Assembly: GCA_964458015.1 (NCBI GenBank)
Contig: CAYWGR010000144.1
Coordinates: 1 to 15,074 of the forward strand
DNA: 15,074 nt
Direction of reading: 5' to 3'
Origin: CAYWGR01 sp964458015
GTDB taxonomy: Bacteria > Planctomycetota > Planctomycetia > Pirellulales > Thermoguttaceae
The notes under the pieces were generated by a model, which did not search any database, was not told the origin of the DNA, and saw nothing but the letters and a program-made list of their open reading frames with translations. Shown here in pieces: positions 1 through 7,245 of this stretch. The position numbers and the translations under genes are program-made. Each line of letters starts with the position of its first letter. Within the stretch, counting starts at the first letter, position 1.

Positions 1-162
1 ATCGACCAGACACAGCCGGCAAGCGCCGTAGATGCTCAGGTCGGAATGGTAGCAGAAGGTCGGAATGTCGATTCCCGCCTTGCGGGCTACGTCGAGGATG
101 TTGCGTTCACCGTCGATCGGCACTTCGATCCGGTCGATGGACAGCGTCGGTTTGGCGTTCAT
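1..162 (-). CDS. NuoG/HndD-like [2Fe-2S] subunit, N-terminal fragment (runs off left edge)
   Basis: Only the first 54 codons are present, starting with ATG at 160-162 and running off the window. They encode a plant-type [2Fe-2S] ferredoxin domain: a short beta strand and a PIDGERN turn, then Cys37, Cys48 and Cys51 in the C-x10-C-x2-C arrangement with the expected YHSDLSIYGACRLC context. The fourth cysteine would lie outside. This domain opens NuoG, formate dehydrogenase FdhA and the catalytic subunit HndD/HydA of [FeFe]-hydrogenases. The gene follows the HndC-like gene after 23 bases and is preceded by AAAGGA about 12 bases upstream, so it belongs to the same operon. The order E, F, G/D next to rex favours an NADP-reducing or electron-bifurcating [FeFe]-hydrogenase, in which this subunit would carry the H-cluster. 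The cysteines that would prove that lie beyond the edge, so a formate dehydrogenase or another NuoG relative remains possible. Confidence 0.8.
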   Translation of the reverse strand, partial: MNAKPTLSIDRIEVPIDGERNILDVARKAGIDIPTFCYHSDLSIYGACRLCLVD

Positions 163-185
163 GGGCAATTTCTATCCTTTCTCGG

Positions 186-2111
186 TTACATTCCTACAAT
201 CGCATGGAACTTGCACGCCTGGGCGCAAGCTCCGCACTTGATGCACTTGGCCGGGTCGATGCGGTGCGGCATCTTCCGCTCGCCTGAAATAGCTCCGACG
301 GGGCATTTCCGCGAACAGATCGTGCAACCCTTGCACAAATCGGCCCGAATTTCCGGCGTTCGGAGTGCCTTGCATCGCCCTGTCGGACAACGCTTCTGGA
401 ACACGTGGGCTTCAACCTCGGGCCGGAAATACCGCAAGGTCGAAAGCACGGGGTTCGGGGCCGTTTTGCCCAGACCGCACAGCGAGCCCTTGCGCACCGC
501 CTTGGCCAATTGCTCCAACAGGTCGAGCGTATTCTGATCGGCCCGACCTTCGATGATGTCGTCTAAAAGGGCCAGCATCTGCTTGGTCCCCTCGCGACAC
601 AACACACACTTGCCACAGGATTCGTTCTGCGTAAACTGCATGAAAAATCGCGCGATCTGCACCATGCACGTGTGGCGATTCATCACCACCAGACCGCCGG
701 AGCCGACCATCGCCCCCACGCCCTGAAGCGAATCAAAATCCATCGGCAAATCAAGGTGCTCTTGCGTGAGACATCCGCCCGAGGGTCCGCCGATTTGCAC
801 GGCCTTGAAACCTTCGTTCACCGGATTACCCCGCTCGTCGATCACGCCGCCGCCGATTTCCATGACGATCTGACGCAACGTAGCGCCAAACGGCACTTCG
901 ATCAAACCGGTGTTGACCACGTGGCCGGTCAAGGCGAATGTTTTCGTGCCAGGTGATTTTTCCGTGCCGTTCCGTCGAAACTCGGCTGCACCGTTCTTCA
1001 CGATTAACGGCACCGTGGCCAGCGTTTCGACATTATTGATGACCGTCGGTTTGCCCCAAAGACCGCTTTGGGCGGGGAATGGGGGCTTAGGTCGCGGCAT
1101 ACCGCGCTTGCCTTCCACCGAGGCCATGAGCGCCGTTTCTTCGCCGCAAACAAAAGCCCCTGCCCCTTCCATCACATGAAGACGCAAGCCGACGCCGCTG
1201 CCGAACACATTGTCGCCCAACAGCCCTAGTTCCGTCGCATCGCGCACTGCCCGACGTACGCGATCGACGGCCAGAGGGTATTCGGTTCGCACATAAATAT
1301 AGCCTTCATCGGCTCCGATGGCCCGAGCGGCAATCATCATGCCTTCAACGACACTGTGCGGATTTCCTTCCATCACGCTGCGATCCATGAACGCGCCGGG
1401 ATCGCCTTCGTCGCCGTTGCAGATCACGTATTTTTTCGGCCCCGGCTGCACTCGTGTCAGTTGCCACTTGCGACCGGTCGGAAAACCTCCGCCCCCTCGG
1501 CCTCGCAAACCAGAATGGAGAATTTCCTCGCAAACGGCCTCGGGCGTCATGTCGCGATAGGCCCGCCGCGCTGCCGCATAGCCGCCGTCATGGATGTATT
1601 CGCGAATGTTTTCGGGGTCGATCCGACCGCAGGATTTCAGAACCGTTCGCTTTTGCTGTGCGTAGAACGGAATATCGTTCTGTCCTCGACACGGCTGGCC
1701 CGTCGTGGGTGAAACGTACAACAATCGTTCGACGGCAACGCCTTTTTTCAGCGTGGCTTCGACGATTTCATCCACATCCTCCGGCTTCACGTGTCCATAG
1801 AGAATCCCCTCGGGCTCGATCGTCACGAGCGGGCCCTTTTGGCAAAAACCCTGGCAACCGCTTTTGGAAATATAAAGCCCTTCGTGAGGTTGGCCGTTTT
1901 CGGTCTTCAGATCCACCGTGACGGGAATACCCGCGACGGCAAGTTTGTTGACGAATTCCTGATAAACCTTGAGCGATCCACCCGCCACGCAACCGGTGCC
2001 GGCGCAAATAATGACGCGGCGCGTCATTTTTTCCGTGGCCTCGGCATATTCGCCGGCAATTCGTTCCAAATCCGTGAAAACGGCGGTCGAAGTTCTAAGA
2101 GCTTGAGTCAT
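186..2111 (-). CDS. hndC: NuoF/HndC-like NAD(P)H- and FMN-binding subunit with N- and C-terminal Fe-S domains
   Basis: 641 residues, the length expected of HndC/HydB-type subunits and longer than NuoF of complex I. Domains in order: a thioredoxin-like [2Fe-2S] domain (Cys36, Cys41, Cys86, Cys90); the NuoF core with the FMN loop GLRGRGGGGFPTG at 201-213 and the NADH/FMN signatures CNGDEGDPGAF (231-241) and GAGAFVCGEETAL (316-328); an SLBB region around 400-445; a [4Fe-4S] site (Cys499, Cys502, Cys505, Cys545); and a C-terminal double [4Fe-4S] ferredoxin (Cys593/596/599/603 and Cys623/626/629/633). It oxidises or reduces NAD(P)H at FMN and passes electrons through the clusters to the partner catalytic subunit in the cytoplasm. 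The ATG overlaps the stop of the upstream NuoE-like gene as TAATG, with AAGGA about 9 bases before it, so translation is probably coupled. The family is certain; the symbol hndC is given for domain architecture and context, and hydB-type bifurcating enzymes look the same. Confidence 0.93.
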   Translation of the reverse strand: MTQALRTSTAVFTDLERIAGEYAEATEKMTRRVIICAGTGCVAGGSLKVYQEFVNKLAVAGIPVTVDLKTENGQPHEGLYISKSGCQGFCQKGPLVTIEPEGILYGHVKPEDVDEIVEATLKKGVAVERLLYVSPTTGQPCRGQNDIPFYAQQKRTVLKSCGRIDPENIREYIHDGGYAAARRAYRDMTPEAVCEEILHSGLRGRGGGGFPTGRKWQLTRVQPGPKKYVICNGDEGDPGAFMDRSVMEGNPHSVVEGMMIAARAIGADEGYIYVRTEYPLAVDRVRRAVRDATELGLLGDNVFGSGVGLRLHVMEGAGAFVCGEETALMASVEGKRGMPRPKPPFPAQSGLWGKPTVINNVETLATVPLIVKNGAAEFRRNGTEKSPGTKTFALTGHVVNTGLIEVPFGATLRQIVMEIGGGVIDERGNPVNEGFKAVQIGGPSGGCLTQEHLDLPMDFDSLQGVGAMVGSGGLVVMNRHTCMVQIARFFMQFTQNESCGKCVLCREGTKQMLALLDDIIEGRADQNTLDLLEQLAKAVRKGSLCGLGKTAPNPVLSTLRYFRPEVEAHVFQKRCPTGRCKALRTPEIRADLCKGCTICSRKCPVGAISGERKMPHRIDPAKCIKCGACAQACKFHAIVGM

Positions 2112-2623
2112 TACACGTTTTCCTTTGCAATAATCGCATCGACCAGTTCAACCGCCTTGGCAGGCGTCATCTGGCCATGCACCTCTTCGTCGACCACAAC
2201 CACCGGAGCTAATCCGCAAGCTCCCAAGCAGGAAACCGTCTCGACCGTGAAAAGCATGTCCGGAGTCGTGTTCCTCGTTGCATTGATTTTCAGCCGGTCG
2301 TAGAGTGCCTCTAGGATGGCGATGGAATCTCGAACGTGGCAGGCCGTGCCGTCGCACAACCGTATCGTGTGTTTCCCGCGCGGCTTCAATGTGAAGTGCG
2401 AAAAGAACGTTGCGACCCCGAACACCCGCGCCGGAGGCAATCCCAACGAAGTAGCGACAAACGTCAGCACTTCCTCGGGCAAATAACGATACTCGCTTTG
2501 CACTTCCTGCAAAATCGGGATCAATCGCGCGGAGTTCCGCTGGTGCCGATCCAATATCTCGCATACCTTCACGAATTGTCGCACGCCGACCGCGGCCGGC
2601 ACGGCCACTACTTCTTGTTCCAC
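2111..2623 (-). CDS. hndA: NuoE/HndA-like thioredoxin-fold [2Fe-2S] subunit
   Basis: 170 residues, the normal length for NuoE/HndA. A helical N-terminal half (RLIPILQEVQSEYRYLP at 33-49) is followed by a thioredoxin-like [2Fe-2S] domain with ligands Cys90, Cys95, Cys132 and Cys136 (C-x4-C and C-x3-C) and the typical strings CDGTACHV and CLGACGLAP. It works with the NuoF/HndC-like partner as the diaphorase module. The start is GTG at 2621-2623, supported by AAGGAG about 8 bases upstream; no better ATG lies in frame. The gene begins inside the last codons of rex (16-base overlap) and ends in a TAATG overlap with the next gene, so the three are almost certainly one transcript. NuoE of complex I is the alternative, but the rex linkage and absence of other nuo genes favour a soluble hydrogenase-type complex. 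Confidence 0.92.
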   Translation of the reverse strand: MEQEVVAVPAAVGVRQFVKVCEILDRHQRNSARLIPILQEVQSEYRYLPEEVLTFVATSLGLPPARVFGVATFFSHFTLKPRGKHTIRLCDGTACHVRDSIAILEALYDRLKINATRNTTPDMLFTVETVSCLGACGLAPVVVVDEEVHGQMTPAKAVELVDAIIAKENV

Positions 2624-3318
2624 AATATGGGCTCCTTAGGAACGGGGAGTTTCATTTTTACTTTGGGGACAGGCTGTTTTCGCAACGTTTGAGCCAGACG
2701 GCTCGAAAGTGCGGCCAGGCTTGCCGCCAGCTTCACGTCTTCCACCACGACATTGTCGGGCACGCGCAGTTTTACCGACGTGTAATTCCAAATCGCACGA
2801 ATTCCAGCCAAAGCCATGGCGTCGGCCGCCTCTTGAGCCGCGGCGTCCGGAACCGCCAAAATACCGATCAGCACATGCATCCGCTTGACCAAATCCGGAA
2901 GCTTTTTCAACGGGAAAATATCTTTTCCATGAATCTGCCTGCCTACTTTTTTCGGGTCCACATCGAAACCGGCCAGCACATTCAAATTGAATTCCCCGAA
3001 ACCTTTATAGCCCAGCAAAGCGGCGCCCAAGCTTCCCGCTCCGACCAGAAAAGCATCGCGAGTGTTGTTCCAACCTAAAAATTCCTCGATCGCGGCGATA
3101 AGTTCGGGAATGCGATACCCCACCTTCGGCTTGCCGACGATGCCGGTGATCGCCAAATCCTTGCGCACCTGAACGCTGACCAAGCCCAGATCGTCGGCGA
3201 TATGCGTGCAAGAGACCACGTCGCGTCCGCGCGCTTGAAGCTCGATCAGCAGACGCAAATAGGCCGGCAAACGCCGAATGCTGGGCAACGGAGCCGATTT
3301 GATTTCGCTGTCGCTCAT
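2608..3318 (-). CDS. rex: Redox-sensing transcriptional repressor Rex
   Basis: 236 residues. An N-terminal winged-helix domain (about 12-75, with SVQVRKDLAITGIVG at 48-62 and KVGY at 65-68) precedes a Rossmann domain that senses the NADH/NAD+ ratio: GAGSLG at 93-98, the FDVDP strand end at 118-122, and ILAVPDAAAQ plus AGIRAIWNYT in the C-terminal part, all in family order. Rex dimers bind operators when NADH is low and leave when NADH rises, derepressing fermentative and hydrogenase genes. The segment after RKDL reads AITGIVGKPKVGY, unlike the SYFGEFGKRGVGY-type sequence of well-studied Firmicute and actinobacterial Rex; this may relate to the unusual repeats upstream. The start ATG has AGGAG about 9 bases upstream. 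It is the first gene of the operon, its end overlaps the HndA-like start, and it is probably autoregulated. The C-terminal tail after about 210 is Lys/Pro-rich. Confidence 0.95.
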   Translation of the reverse strand: MSDSEIKSAPLPSIRRLPAYLRLLIELQARGRDVVSCTHIADDLGLVSVQVRKDLAITGIVGKPKVGYRIPELIAAIEEFLGWNNTRDAFLVGAGSLGAALLGYKGFGEFNLNVLAGFDVDPKKVGRQIHGKDIFPLKKLPDLVKRMHVLIGILAVPDAAAQEAADAMALAGIRAIWNYTSVKLRVPDNVVVEDVKLAASLAALSSRLAQTLRKQPVPKVKMKLPVPKEPILWNKK

Positions 3319-3344
3319 CGAAACTATCTCCTGAAGTGCTTCCT

Positions 3345-3376
3345 TACCGATATGTATTTATCGGTATGTCTTTATC
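3345..3376. promoter_or_regulatory. Candidate operator: inverted repeat overlapping a tandem 14-base repeat
   Basis: A perfect 8-base inverted repeat, TACCGATA (3345-3352) and TATCGGTA (3359-3366), is separated by six bases. The same stretch can be read as two tandem 14-base units, GATATGTATTTATC (3349-3362) and GGTATGTCTTTATC (3363-3376), alike at 12 of 14 positions; a weaker third unit at 3377-3390 matches at about 9. The arrangement lies between the candidate -10 and the rex ATG. It does not resemble the TTGTGA/TCACAA-type Rex operator. The symmetry is seen directly; operator function is inferred from position. Confidence 0.5.
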
Positions 3377-3382
3377 AATATA

Positions 3383-3409
3383 TTTATATCCTATACGTGC
3401 GGTTGTCAA
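3383..3409 (-). promoter_or_regulatory. Candidate promoter of the rex-hnd operon
   Basis: Reading the minus strand, a perfect TTGACA (3404-3409) is followed after 15 bases by TATAAA (3383-3388). An alternative at 17 bases, TAAATA, is a poorer hexamer. The element lies about 65 bases ahead of the rex ATG in a locally AT-rich stretch, and the repeats at 3345-3376 begin where transcription should start, which would suit repression. The 15-base spacing is short, so the exact -10 is uncertain. Confidence 0.45.
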
Positions 3410-3587
3410 CGGGAAATGAAGTATTTTTTCGAAAAACCGTAATTTCCACGCGATTTTCAAATATCCGCACCCCTACGATATGGAAAATTGCTTAAACCAG
3501 TTTGGGAATCGCGGATACACTCCGCGCGGCGGTTCCAAACTTGGAATGAAATTAGGATGCCGCGCATCATGCCGCGATCCGCGCACG

Positions 3588-3621
3588 AAAAAAGCCCGCG
3601 GGTTATTCGCCTGCGGGCTTT
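3588..3621 (-). terminator. Rho-independent terminator of the DUF1080-Gfo/Idh/MocA operon
   Basis: A 12-base stem, AAAGCCCGCGGG (3591-3602) with CCTGCGGGCTTT (3610-3621), contains one G-U pair and closes a 7-base loop. On the minus strand the stem is followed directly by a run of six T (the A-run at 3588-3593). It starts about 30 bases after the stop codon of the oxidoreductase at 3652. The plus-strand side lacks a T-run, so it acts for minus-strand transcription. Confidence 0.9.
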
Positions 3622-3651
3622 CGAGGTCTTACGACTTCATTCCATCGTGAA

Positions 3652-5043
3652 TCAATACTCGCGATTCGTCACGATGCCGGGTTGCGGCACGGGATAACAA
3701 CCCTTGGCGTCCGGCTTGACGGGCGCCGGGCCGTCCATCGTCATCTTATCGGCCTCAGGAGCCATGGCGTGCTCGCAGTTGAGCATCTCGTCATAGGTGA
3801 TTTCCTTGCCGGTATGAGCGGCCATGCGGCCCATCGACGTGACCAAGCTGGCTTCAACGCCGCGCGGCACTTCGTTGTAGGGCTGGTCTTTGCGAATGGC
3901 GTCGATGAAATCGTTCCATTCGTTCTGATAGGGGTTGCTCTCTTCCGGCGCAACCTTGGATTCCCAAATCAGATCCTTCTTCTTCGAGCCAAGGCCCTTG
4001 AACATGGCGGAAGGTCCGCCGCAGTCGCCGGCGCGGGACATGATCGCCGTGCCTTTGGTGCCGTGGGCGAAGCTGTTGTAAATATCGGTGCAGCCGGGGA
4101 TGCAACGTCCGTCCATGATGAACTTCGTTTCGTCCGGGAAGGTGTATTCCACGGCGTAGGAATCAAAGTTCTGATCGATGTAAGGCACGCCGCTGGGGCT
4201 TTGACGATAATGGCGGCCGCCAAGCGATTGGGCCTTTACCGGCCAGGCGTTCTTCATCCATCCGCAATGGTCGATAATGTGGATGTAGAAGTCGCTGAAG
4301 CATCCGCCACTGGCCCACAAGAAGCTGTGGAACCGCTGGATCTGAAACGCTACTTCGCTGATGTTGGCCGGCTTCGGCAGCGACTGCATGGACCCGATCG
4401 GTCCGCACATGCGATAGCCGCGCATCAGGACGATGTCGCCGATGTCGCCGTTATGGATGCGGTCGGCCAATTGCTGCAACCAGCGGGCATGGCGGGACAT
4501 CAAACCGACGGCGCCCTTCAGATTCTTCGCCGAAGCTTGCTTGGCCAAGTCGAACAGCTTCTTCGAGGCGAAGCCGTCGGCCGTCAGCGGTTTTTCCATG
4601 AACACGTTCAGATTCTTCTGGATGGCATAGTCGTAATGCACCCAGCGGAAGCCCAAGGGCGAGGCGAAAATCGCGACATCGCCGGCCTTCAAACAATCCA
4701 TCGCTTTCTTATAGGCGTCGAAGCCGACGAACTGGCGATCTTGCGGCACATCGACCTTGTCGCTGAATTGCTTCTTCAGGTTGCTATAGCTACCGTCCAA
4801 GCGATCCTTGAACACGTCGGCCATGGCCACGAGCTTGACGGGGCCGAACTTCGAATTGATGGCGTCGGCCGCCGCACCCGTGCCGCGCCCGCCGCAACCG
4901 ATCAAAGCCACTTGGATCGTGTTGTTCTCGGCCGCATGAACGCTGGGAACAGCGACGCCCGCCAACGCCGAAACCGCGGCGATGCGTCCCGTGTTCTTCA
5001 AAAACTCTCGACGCGACGAACCATTTTGCGTATCTTTTGTCAT
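3652..5043 (-). CDS. Tat-exported Gfo/Idh/MocA family NAD(P)-dependent oxidoreductase
   Basis: 463 residues. The N-terminus is a twin-arginine signal (SSRREFLK at 9-16, hydrophobic stretch about 20-36, likely cleavage after VHA at 37), so the folded, cofactor-loaded protein should be exported. Next comes a Rossmann domain with ALIGCGGRG (46-54) and the family's EKP motif (150-152) at the sugar-binding site, then the alpha/beta substrate domain to the end. Members such as glucose-fructose oxidoreductase act on sugars or inositols with tightly bound NAD(P); exported planctomycete versions are abundant and mostly untested. It lies 30 bases downstream of the DUF1080 gene and is followed by the terminator, so the two form an operon. 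This supports a role in oxidising or reducing a sugar at C3, but the substrate is not visible. A CCTAGGA Shine-Dalgarno-like site precedes the ATG. Confidence 0.93.
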   Translation of the reverse strand: MTKDTQNGSSRREFLKNTGRIAAVSALAGVAVPSVHAAENNTIQVALIGCGGRGTGAAADAINSKFGPVKLVAMADVFKDRLDGSYSNLKKQFSDKVDVPQDRQFVGFDAYKKAMDCLKAGDVAIFASPLGFRWVHYDYAIQKNLNVFMEKPLTADGFASKKLFDLAKQASAKNLKGAVGLMSRHARWLQQLADRIHNGDIGDIVLMRGYRMCGPIGSMQSLPKPANISEVAFQIQRFHSFLWASGGCFSDFYIHIIDHCGWMKNAWPVKAQSLGGRHYRQSPSGVPYIDQNFDSYAVEYTFPDETKFIMDGRCIPGCTDIYNSFAHGTKGTAIMSRAGDCGGPSAMFKGLGSKKKDLIWESKVAPEESNPYQNEWNDFIDAIRKDQPYNEVPRGVEASLVTSMGRMAAHTGKEITYDEMLNCEHAMAPEADKMTMDGPAPVKPDAKGCYPVPQPGIVTNREY

Positions 5044-5073
5044 TGTGGAGTTCCTAGGATAAAAAAAGGGAAA

Positions 5074-5763
5074 TTATAAAGCCTTGATCTTCATGTTGCG
5101 GAAGTAAATCGGGGCGCCGCCGTGCTTCCCTTGGAAGCCGATGTGGCCCTGAAGCGGAAGCTCGGCCGCCGGCCTGCTCAGCCATGCCGGAGTTTCGCTG
5201 CCGTCGGGATTTTTCTTGGCATCGGTCCACTTGCTCATGTCGAACGCGGTCACCTGCTCGCCGTTCAGAAGCACATAAACCATCTTGCCCTTGCAGGTGA
5301 TCGTCATGCGATTCCACTCGCCGGCCTTCTTAACGGTGCGTTTTTCCGGAGCCAAGCGGCCGAAGATGCCGCCGCATTGCCACGTTTTGGCGATGGTGGC
5401 CCATTTGGCGTCGTAATCGTCGAGAATCTGCACTTCGACCGAATTCGGAACGAATTGCTCGATGTTGCTGCAATGCAGAAACACGCCGCTGTTCGCGGCC
5501 GGCCCGTTTTTGAATTCCAAATCAATGATGCAATCGCCGTAGGTGTCTTTAGTCCAAATGCACTGATCTTCCGTGGCGGTGATCGCGCCGTCTTGAACCG
5601 ACCAAATCCCCTTGGGATAAATCGCATCCGAAATATCTGGGGCAAACAGATTCTTCCAACCGCTGGAATCCGGATGCGAAGTCGGCGGAACGGCATCGTC
5701 GGCCATAACCGAGGTTGCCAATCCGAGAGTGGCCACAATGGCCAAACACATTCTCTTGAGCAT
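5074..5763 (-). CDS. Secreted DUF1080 (3-keto-disaccharide hydrolase-like) protein
   Basis: 229 residues when started at ATG 5761-5763, which has CAGGAGATAGTA directly before it (AGGAG, good spacing) and opens a Sec signal peptide, MLKRMCLAIVATLGLATSVMA, probably cleaved before DDAVP. An upstream in-frame ATG would put 23 charged residues in front of the signal and is not chosen. The mature part is a single concanavalin-like sandwich with the family features: W..QDGAI..T near the start, FKNGPAANSGVFLHC, VEVQILDDY, the FGRLAPEK insertion, EWNRMTI, LNGE, and the C-terminal GHIGFQGKHGGAPIYFRNMKI. The domain is annotated as 3-keto-disaccharide hydrolase and is often next to Gfo/Idh/MocA oxidoreductases in planctomycetes, as here. 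Together they may oxidise a glycoside at C3 and then split it outside the cytoplasm; the actual glycan is unknown. Confidence 0.9.
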   Translation of the reverse strand: MLKRMCLAIVATLGLATSVMADDAVPPTSHPDSSGWKNLFAPDISDAIYPKGIWSVQDGAITATEDQCIWTKDTYGDCIIDLEFKNGPAANSGVFLHCSNIEQFVPNSVEVQILDDYDAKWATIAKTWQCGGIFGRLAPEKRTVKKAGEWNRMTITCKGKMVYVLLNGEQVTAFDMSKWTDAKKNPDGSETPAWLSRPAAELPLQGHIGFQGKHGGAPIYFRNMKIKAL

Positions 5764-6086
5764 TACTATCTCCTGAGTTCTCGTCTTGAAATGACGTAAA
5801 AGGAAGGATGGCGGTCGACTCTTCACGACCAATTTCTAGGCTGGAAGGGATTATCCACTATTATGCGCCGCATTGCCTCGAATGGCAATGAGATTGCTCG
5901 TATTCATTTTTGGATTGCCCGTCACGATGCACCGTATTCTTCGGCTTTTTTCAAGAATACGACCGAATTACAACACACCACACACCCCATCAGCAGGGGC
6001 CACGCCGCTCGCATTCCATGCTACAATCAACCGTAACGGCACAACCGTTTTTTGCCTTAATGGTTAATGGAACTCGACGCAAATCC
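5764..6086. other. Divergent intergenic region between DUF1080 and the first XylR-like gene
   Basis: No supported gene. The region must hold the promoters of the leftward DUF1080 operon and the rightward regulator. It contains a 9-base perfect inverted repeat and an extra CGTATTC copy, described separately. Open codons extend the regulator frame back to ATG 5910, but those residues match nothing in the paralogue and no ribosome site supports them. Confidence 0.6.
5899..5961. promoter_or_regulatory. Candidate XylR-type binding sites (CGTATTC half-sites)
   Basis: CGTATTCTT at 5933-5941 and AAGAATACG at 5953-5961 form a perfect 9-base inverted repeat with an 11-base spacer. A further CGTATTC lies at 5899-5905 in the same direction as the left arm. 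The sites sit midway between two divergent genes, one of which encodes a DNA-binding regulator. Function is inferred from position and symmetry. Confidence 0.45.
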
Positions 6087-7238
6087 ATGTCGTCTCGCCC
6101 TCGCATCGCATTGTTGATCGAAACGTCGCTGATTTACGGCCGCGGCATTCTGCGCGGCATTACCGGCTATATCCACGCACATGACCCTTGGTCGATTTTC
6201 CTCGATCAACGCGAAGATCAAGCCCCCGCGCCCACTTGGCTCGACCATTGGCACGGCGATGGCATCATCTGCCGGATGACGAACGTTCGTGTGGCCGAGG
6301 CCTTGGCGCGAAACAAAGTGCCCATCATTGATTTGAACGATTTTTTGGATTTGGGCCTGCCCGGCGTTTGGTCCGATCATGCCGCGATCGGACGCACGGC
6401 GGCACGGCACCTGCTGGACTGCGGCTTTCGTCAATTCGCATTTTGCGGATTCAGCGGACAACGCTGGTCCATGCTCCGGCGCGATGGGTTTACGGATTTT
6501 TTCCACCAAGCCGGCCATCCTTGCGTCGTCTACGAATCACGCTGGTCGCAACGCCGCTCGAACACCTGGGAACAAGAGCGGCATAAACTTTCCAAGTGGT
6601 TGATCTCCTTGCCGAAACCGGTCGGCATCATGGCTTGCAACGACATGCGCGGCCAGCATGTGCTGGACGCCTGCCGCGCGGCCGAAATCGCCGTGCCCGA
6701 GGAAATCGCCGTCATCGGCGTTGATAACGACGAATTGGTCTGCGACCTTTGCGATCCTCCGCTTTCCAGCGTGATCCCCAACGCCGAACGAATTGGCTAC
6801 GAAGCCGCGGCCATGTTGGACCAACGGATCCGAGGCAAACAAACCGCACTGCGACAACGGTTGATCGAACCGTTGGGCGTGGCCACGCGACGCTCGACCG
6901 ATATCCTGGCCATCGACGACCCCAACATTGCCGCCGCCGTGCGATTCATCCGCGACTCGGCCTGCCAAGGCATCACGGCAAGCCAAGTCGTCGAACGTTC
7001 GCCGATCTCGCGAAGCATGTTGGAACGCGGATTTCATAAATATGTCGGGCGCACGCCGCAAGCGGAAATACGCCATATCCAAATCAAACGTGTCAAGGAA
7101 TTACTGGCACAAACCGATCTTCCCCTGGCCGACATCGCCCAGCGCACCGGCTTCGAACATTCCGAGTATCTCAGCTTTGCCTTCAAGCGTGAAACCGGCC
7201 GAACGCCCGGCCAATTCCGCCGCGAAGCAAGGATTTAG
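6087..7238 (+). CDS. XylR-like regulator: LacI-type sensor domain with AraC-type HTH
   Basis: 383 residues from ATG 6087. The N-terminal two-thirds is a periplasmic-binding-protein (LacI/GalR-like) sugar-sensing fold: PRIALLIETS at 5-14, then GIMACNDMRGQHVLDACRA at about 180-198, AVIGVDNDE at 208-216 and PPLSSVIPN at 224-232. The C-terminus, about 283-383, is an AraC-type domain with two helix-turn-helix motifs (about 297-317 and 345-368) ending in the usual FKRETGRTPGQFRR. This is the architecture of xylose activator XylR, common in planctomycetes with varied sugars. The start is chosen because it aligns exactly with the start of the paralogue at 10712; ATG 6060 and 5910 are in frame, and none of the three has a clear Shine-Dalgarno. 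It is divergent from the DUF1080/oxidoreductase operon, its likely target, and ends 7 bases from the convergent kinase gene. Confidence 0.9.
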   Translation: MSSRPRIALLIETSLIYGRGILRGITGYIHAHDPWSIFLDQREDQAPAPTWLDHWHGDGIICRMTNVRVAEALARNKVPIIDLNDFLDLGLPGVWSDHAAIGRTAARHLLDCGFRQFAFCGFSGQRWSMLRRDGFTDFFHQAGHPCVVYESRWSQRRSNTWEQERHKLSKWLISLPKPVGIMACNDMRGQHVLDACRAAEIAVPEEIAVIGVDNDELVCDLCDPPLSSVIPNAERIGYEAAAMLDQRIRGKQTALRQRLIEPLGVATRRSTDILAIDDPNIAAAVRFIRDSACQGITASQVVERSPISRSMLERGFHKYVGRTPQAEIRHIQIKRVKELLAQTDLPLADIAQRTGFEHSEYLSFAFKRETGRTPGQFRREARI

Positions 7239-7245
7239 CAATGTC

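Larger units (their letters stand above)
3319..3651. other. Intergenic region between the Gfo/Idh/MocA operon and rex (no gene)
   Basis: No convincing coding region. From left to right it holds the operator-like repeats and promoter of rex, then an imperfect nested hairpin (GTTTGG at 3500-3505 pairing with CCAAAC at 3535-3540, with CGCGGA at 3510-3515 pairing with TCCGCG at 3521-3526 inside, and no T-run on either strand), then the intrinsic terminator of the oxidoreductase operon. Confidence 0.7.

Noticed and set aside
3682..5079. Long open frame (465 codons) on the plus strand opposite the Gfo/Idh/MocA gene
   Set aside because: It is the antisense shadow of a well-supported gene in GC-rich DNA; its translation is rich in His, Arg and Ala without domain motifs, and the minus-strand product has all family features.
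5122..5799. 225-codon plus-strand frame opposite the DUF1080 gene
   Set aside because: It lies wholly over the complement of a clear DUF1080 protein with signal peptide and ribosome site; no family motif is visible in it.
5764..5832. N-terminal extension of the DUF1080 gene to ATG 5832
   Set aside because: The extension places charged residues before a typical Sec signal and lacks a ribosome site, whereas ATG 5763 has AGGAG at good spacing.
5910..6086. N-terminal extension of the first XylR-like protein
   Set aside because: The extra 59 residues are low-complexity, have no counterpart in the paralogue, and would cover the palindromic control region.
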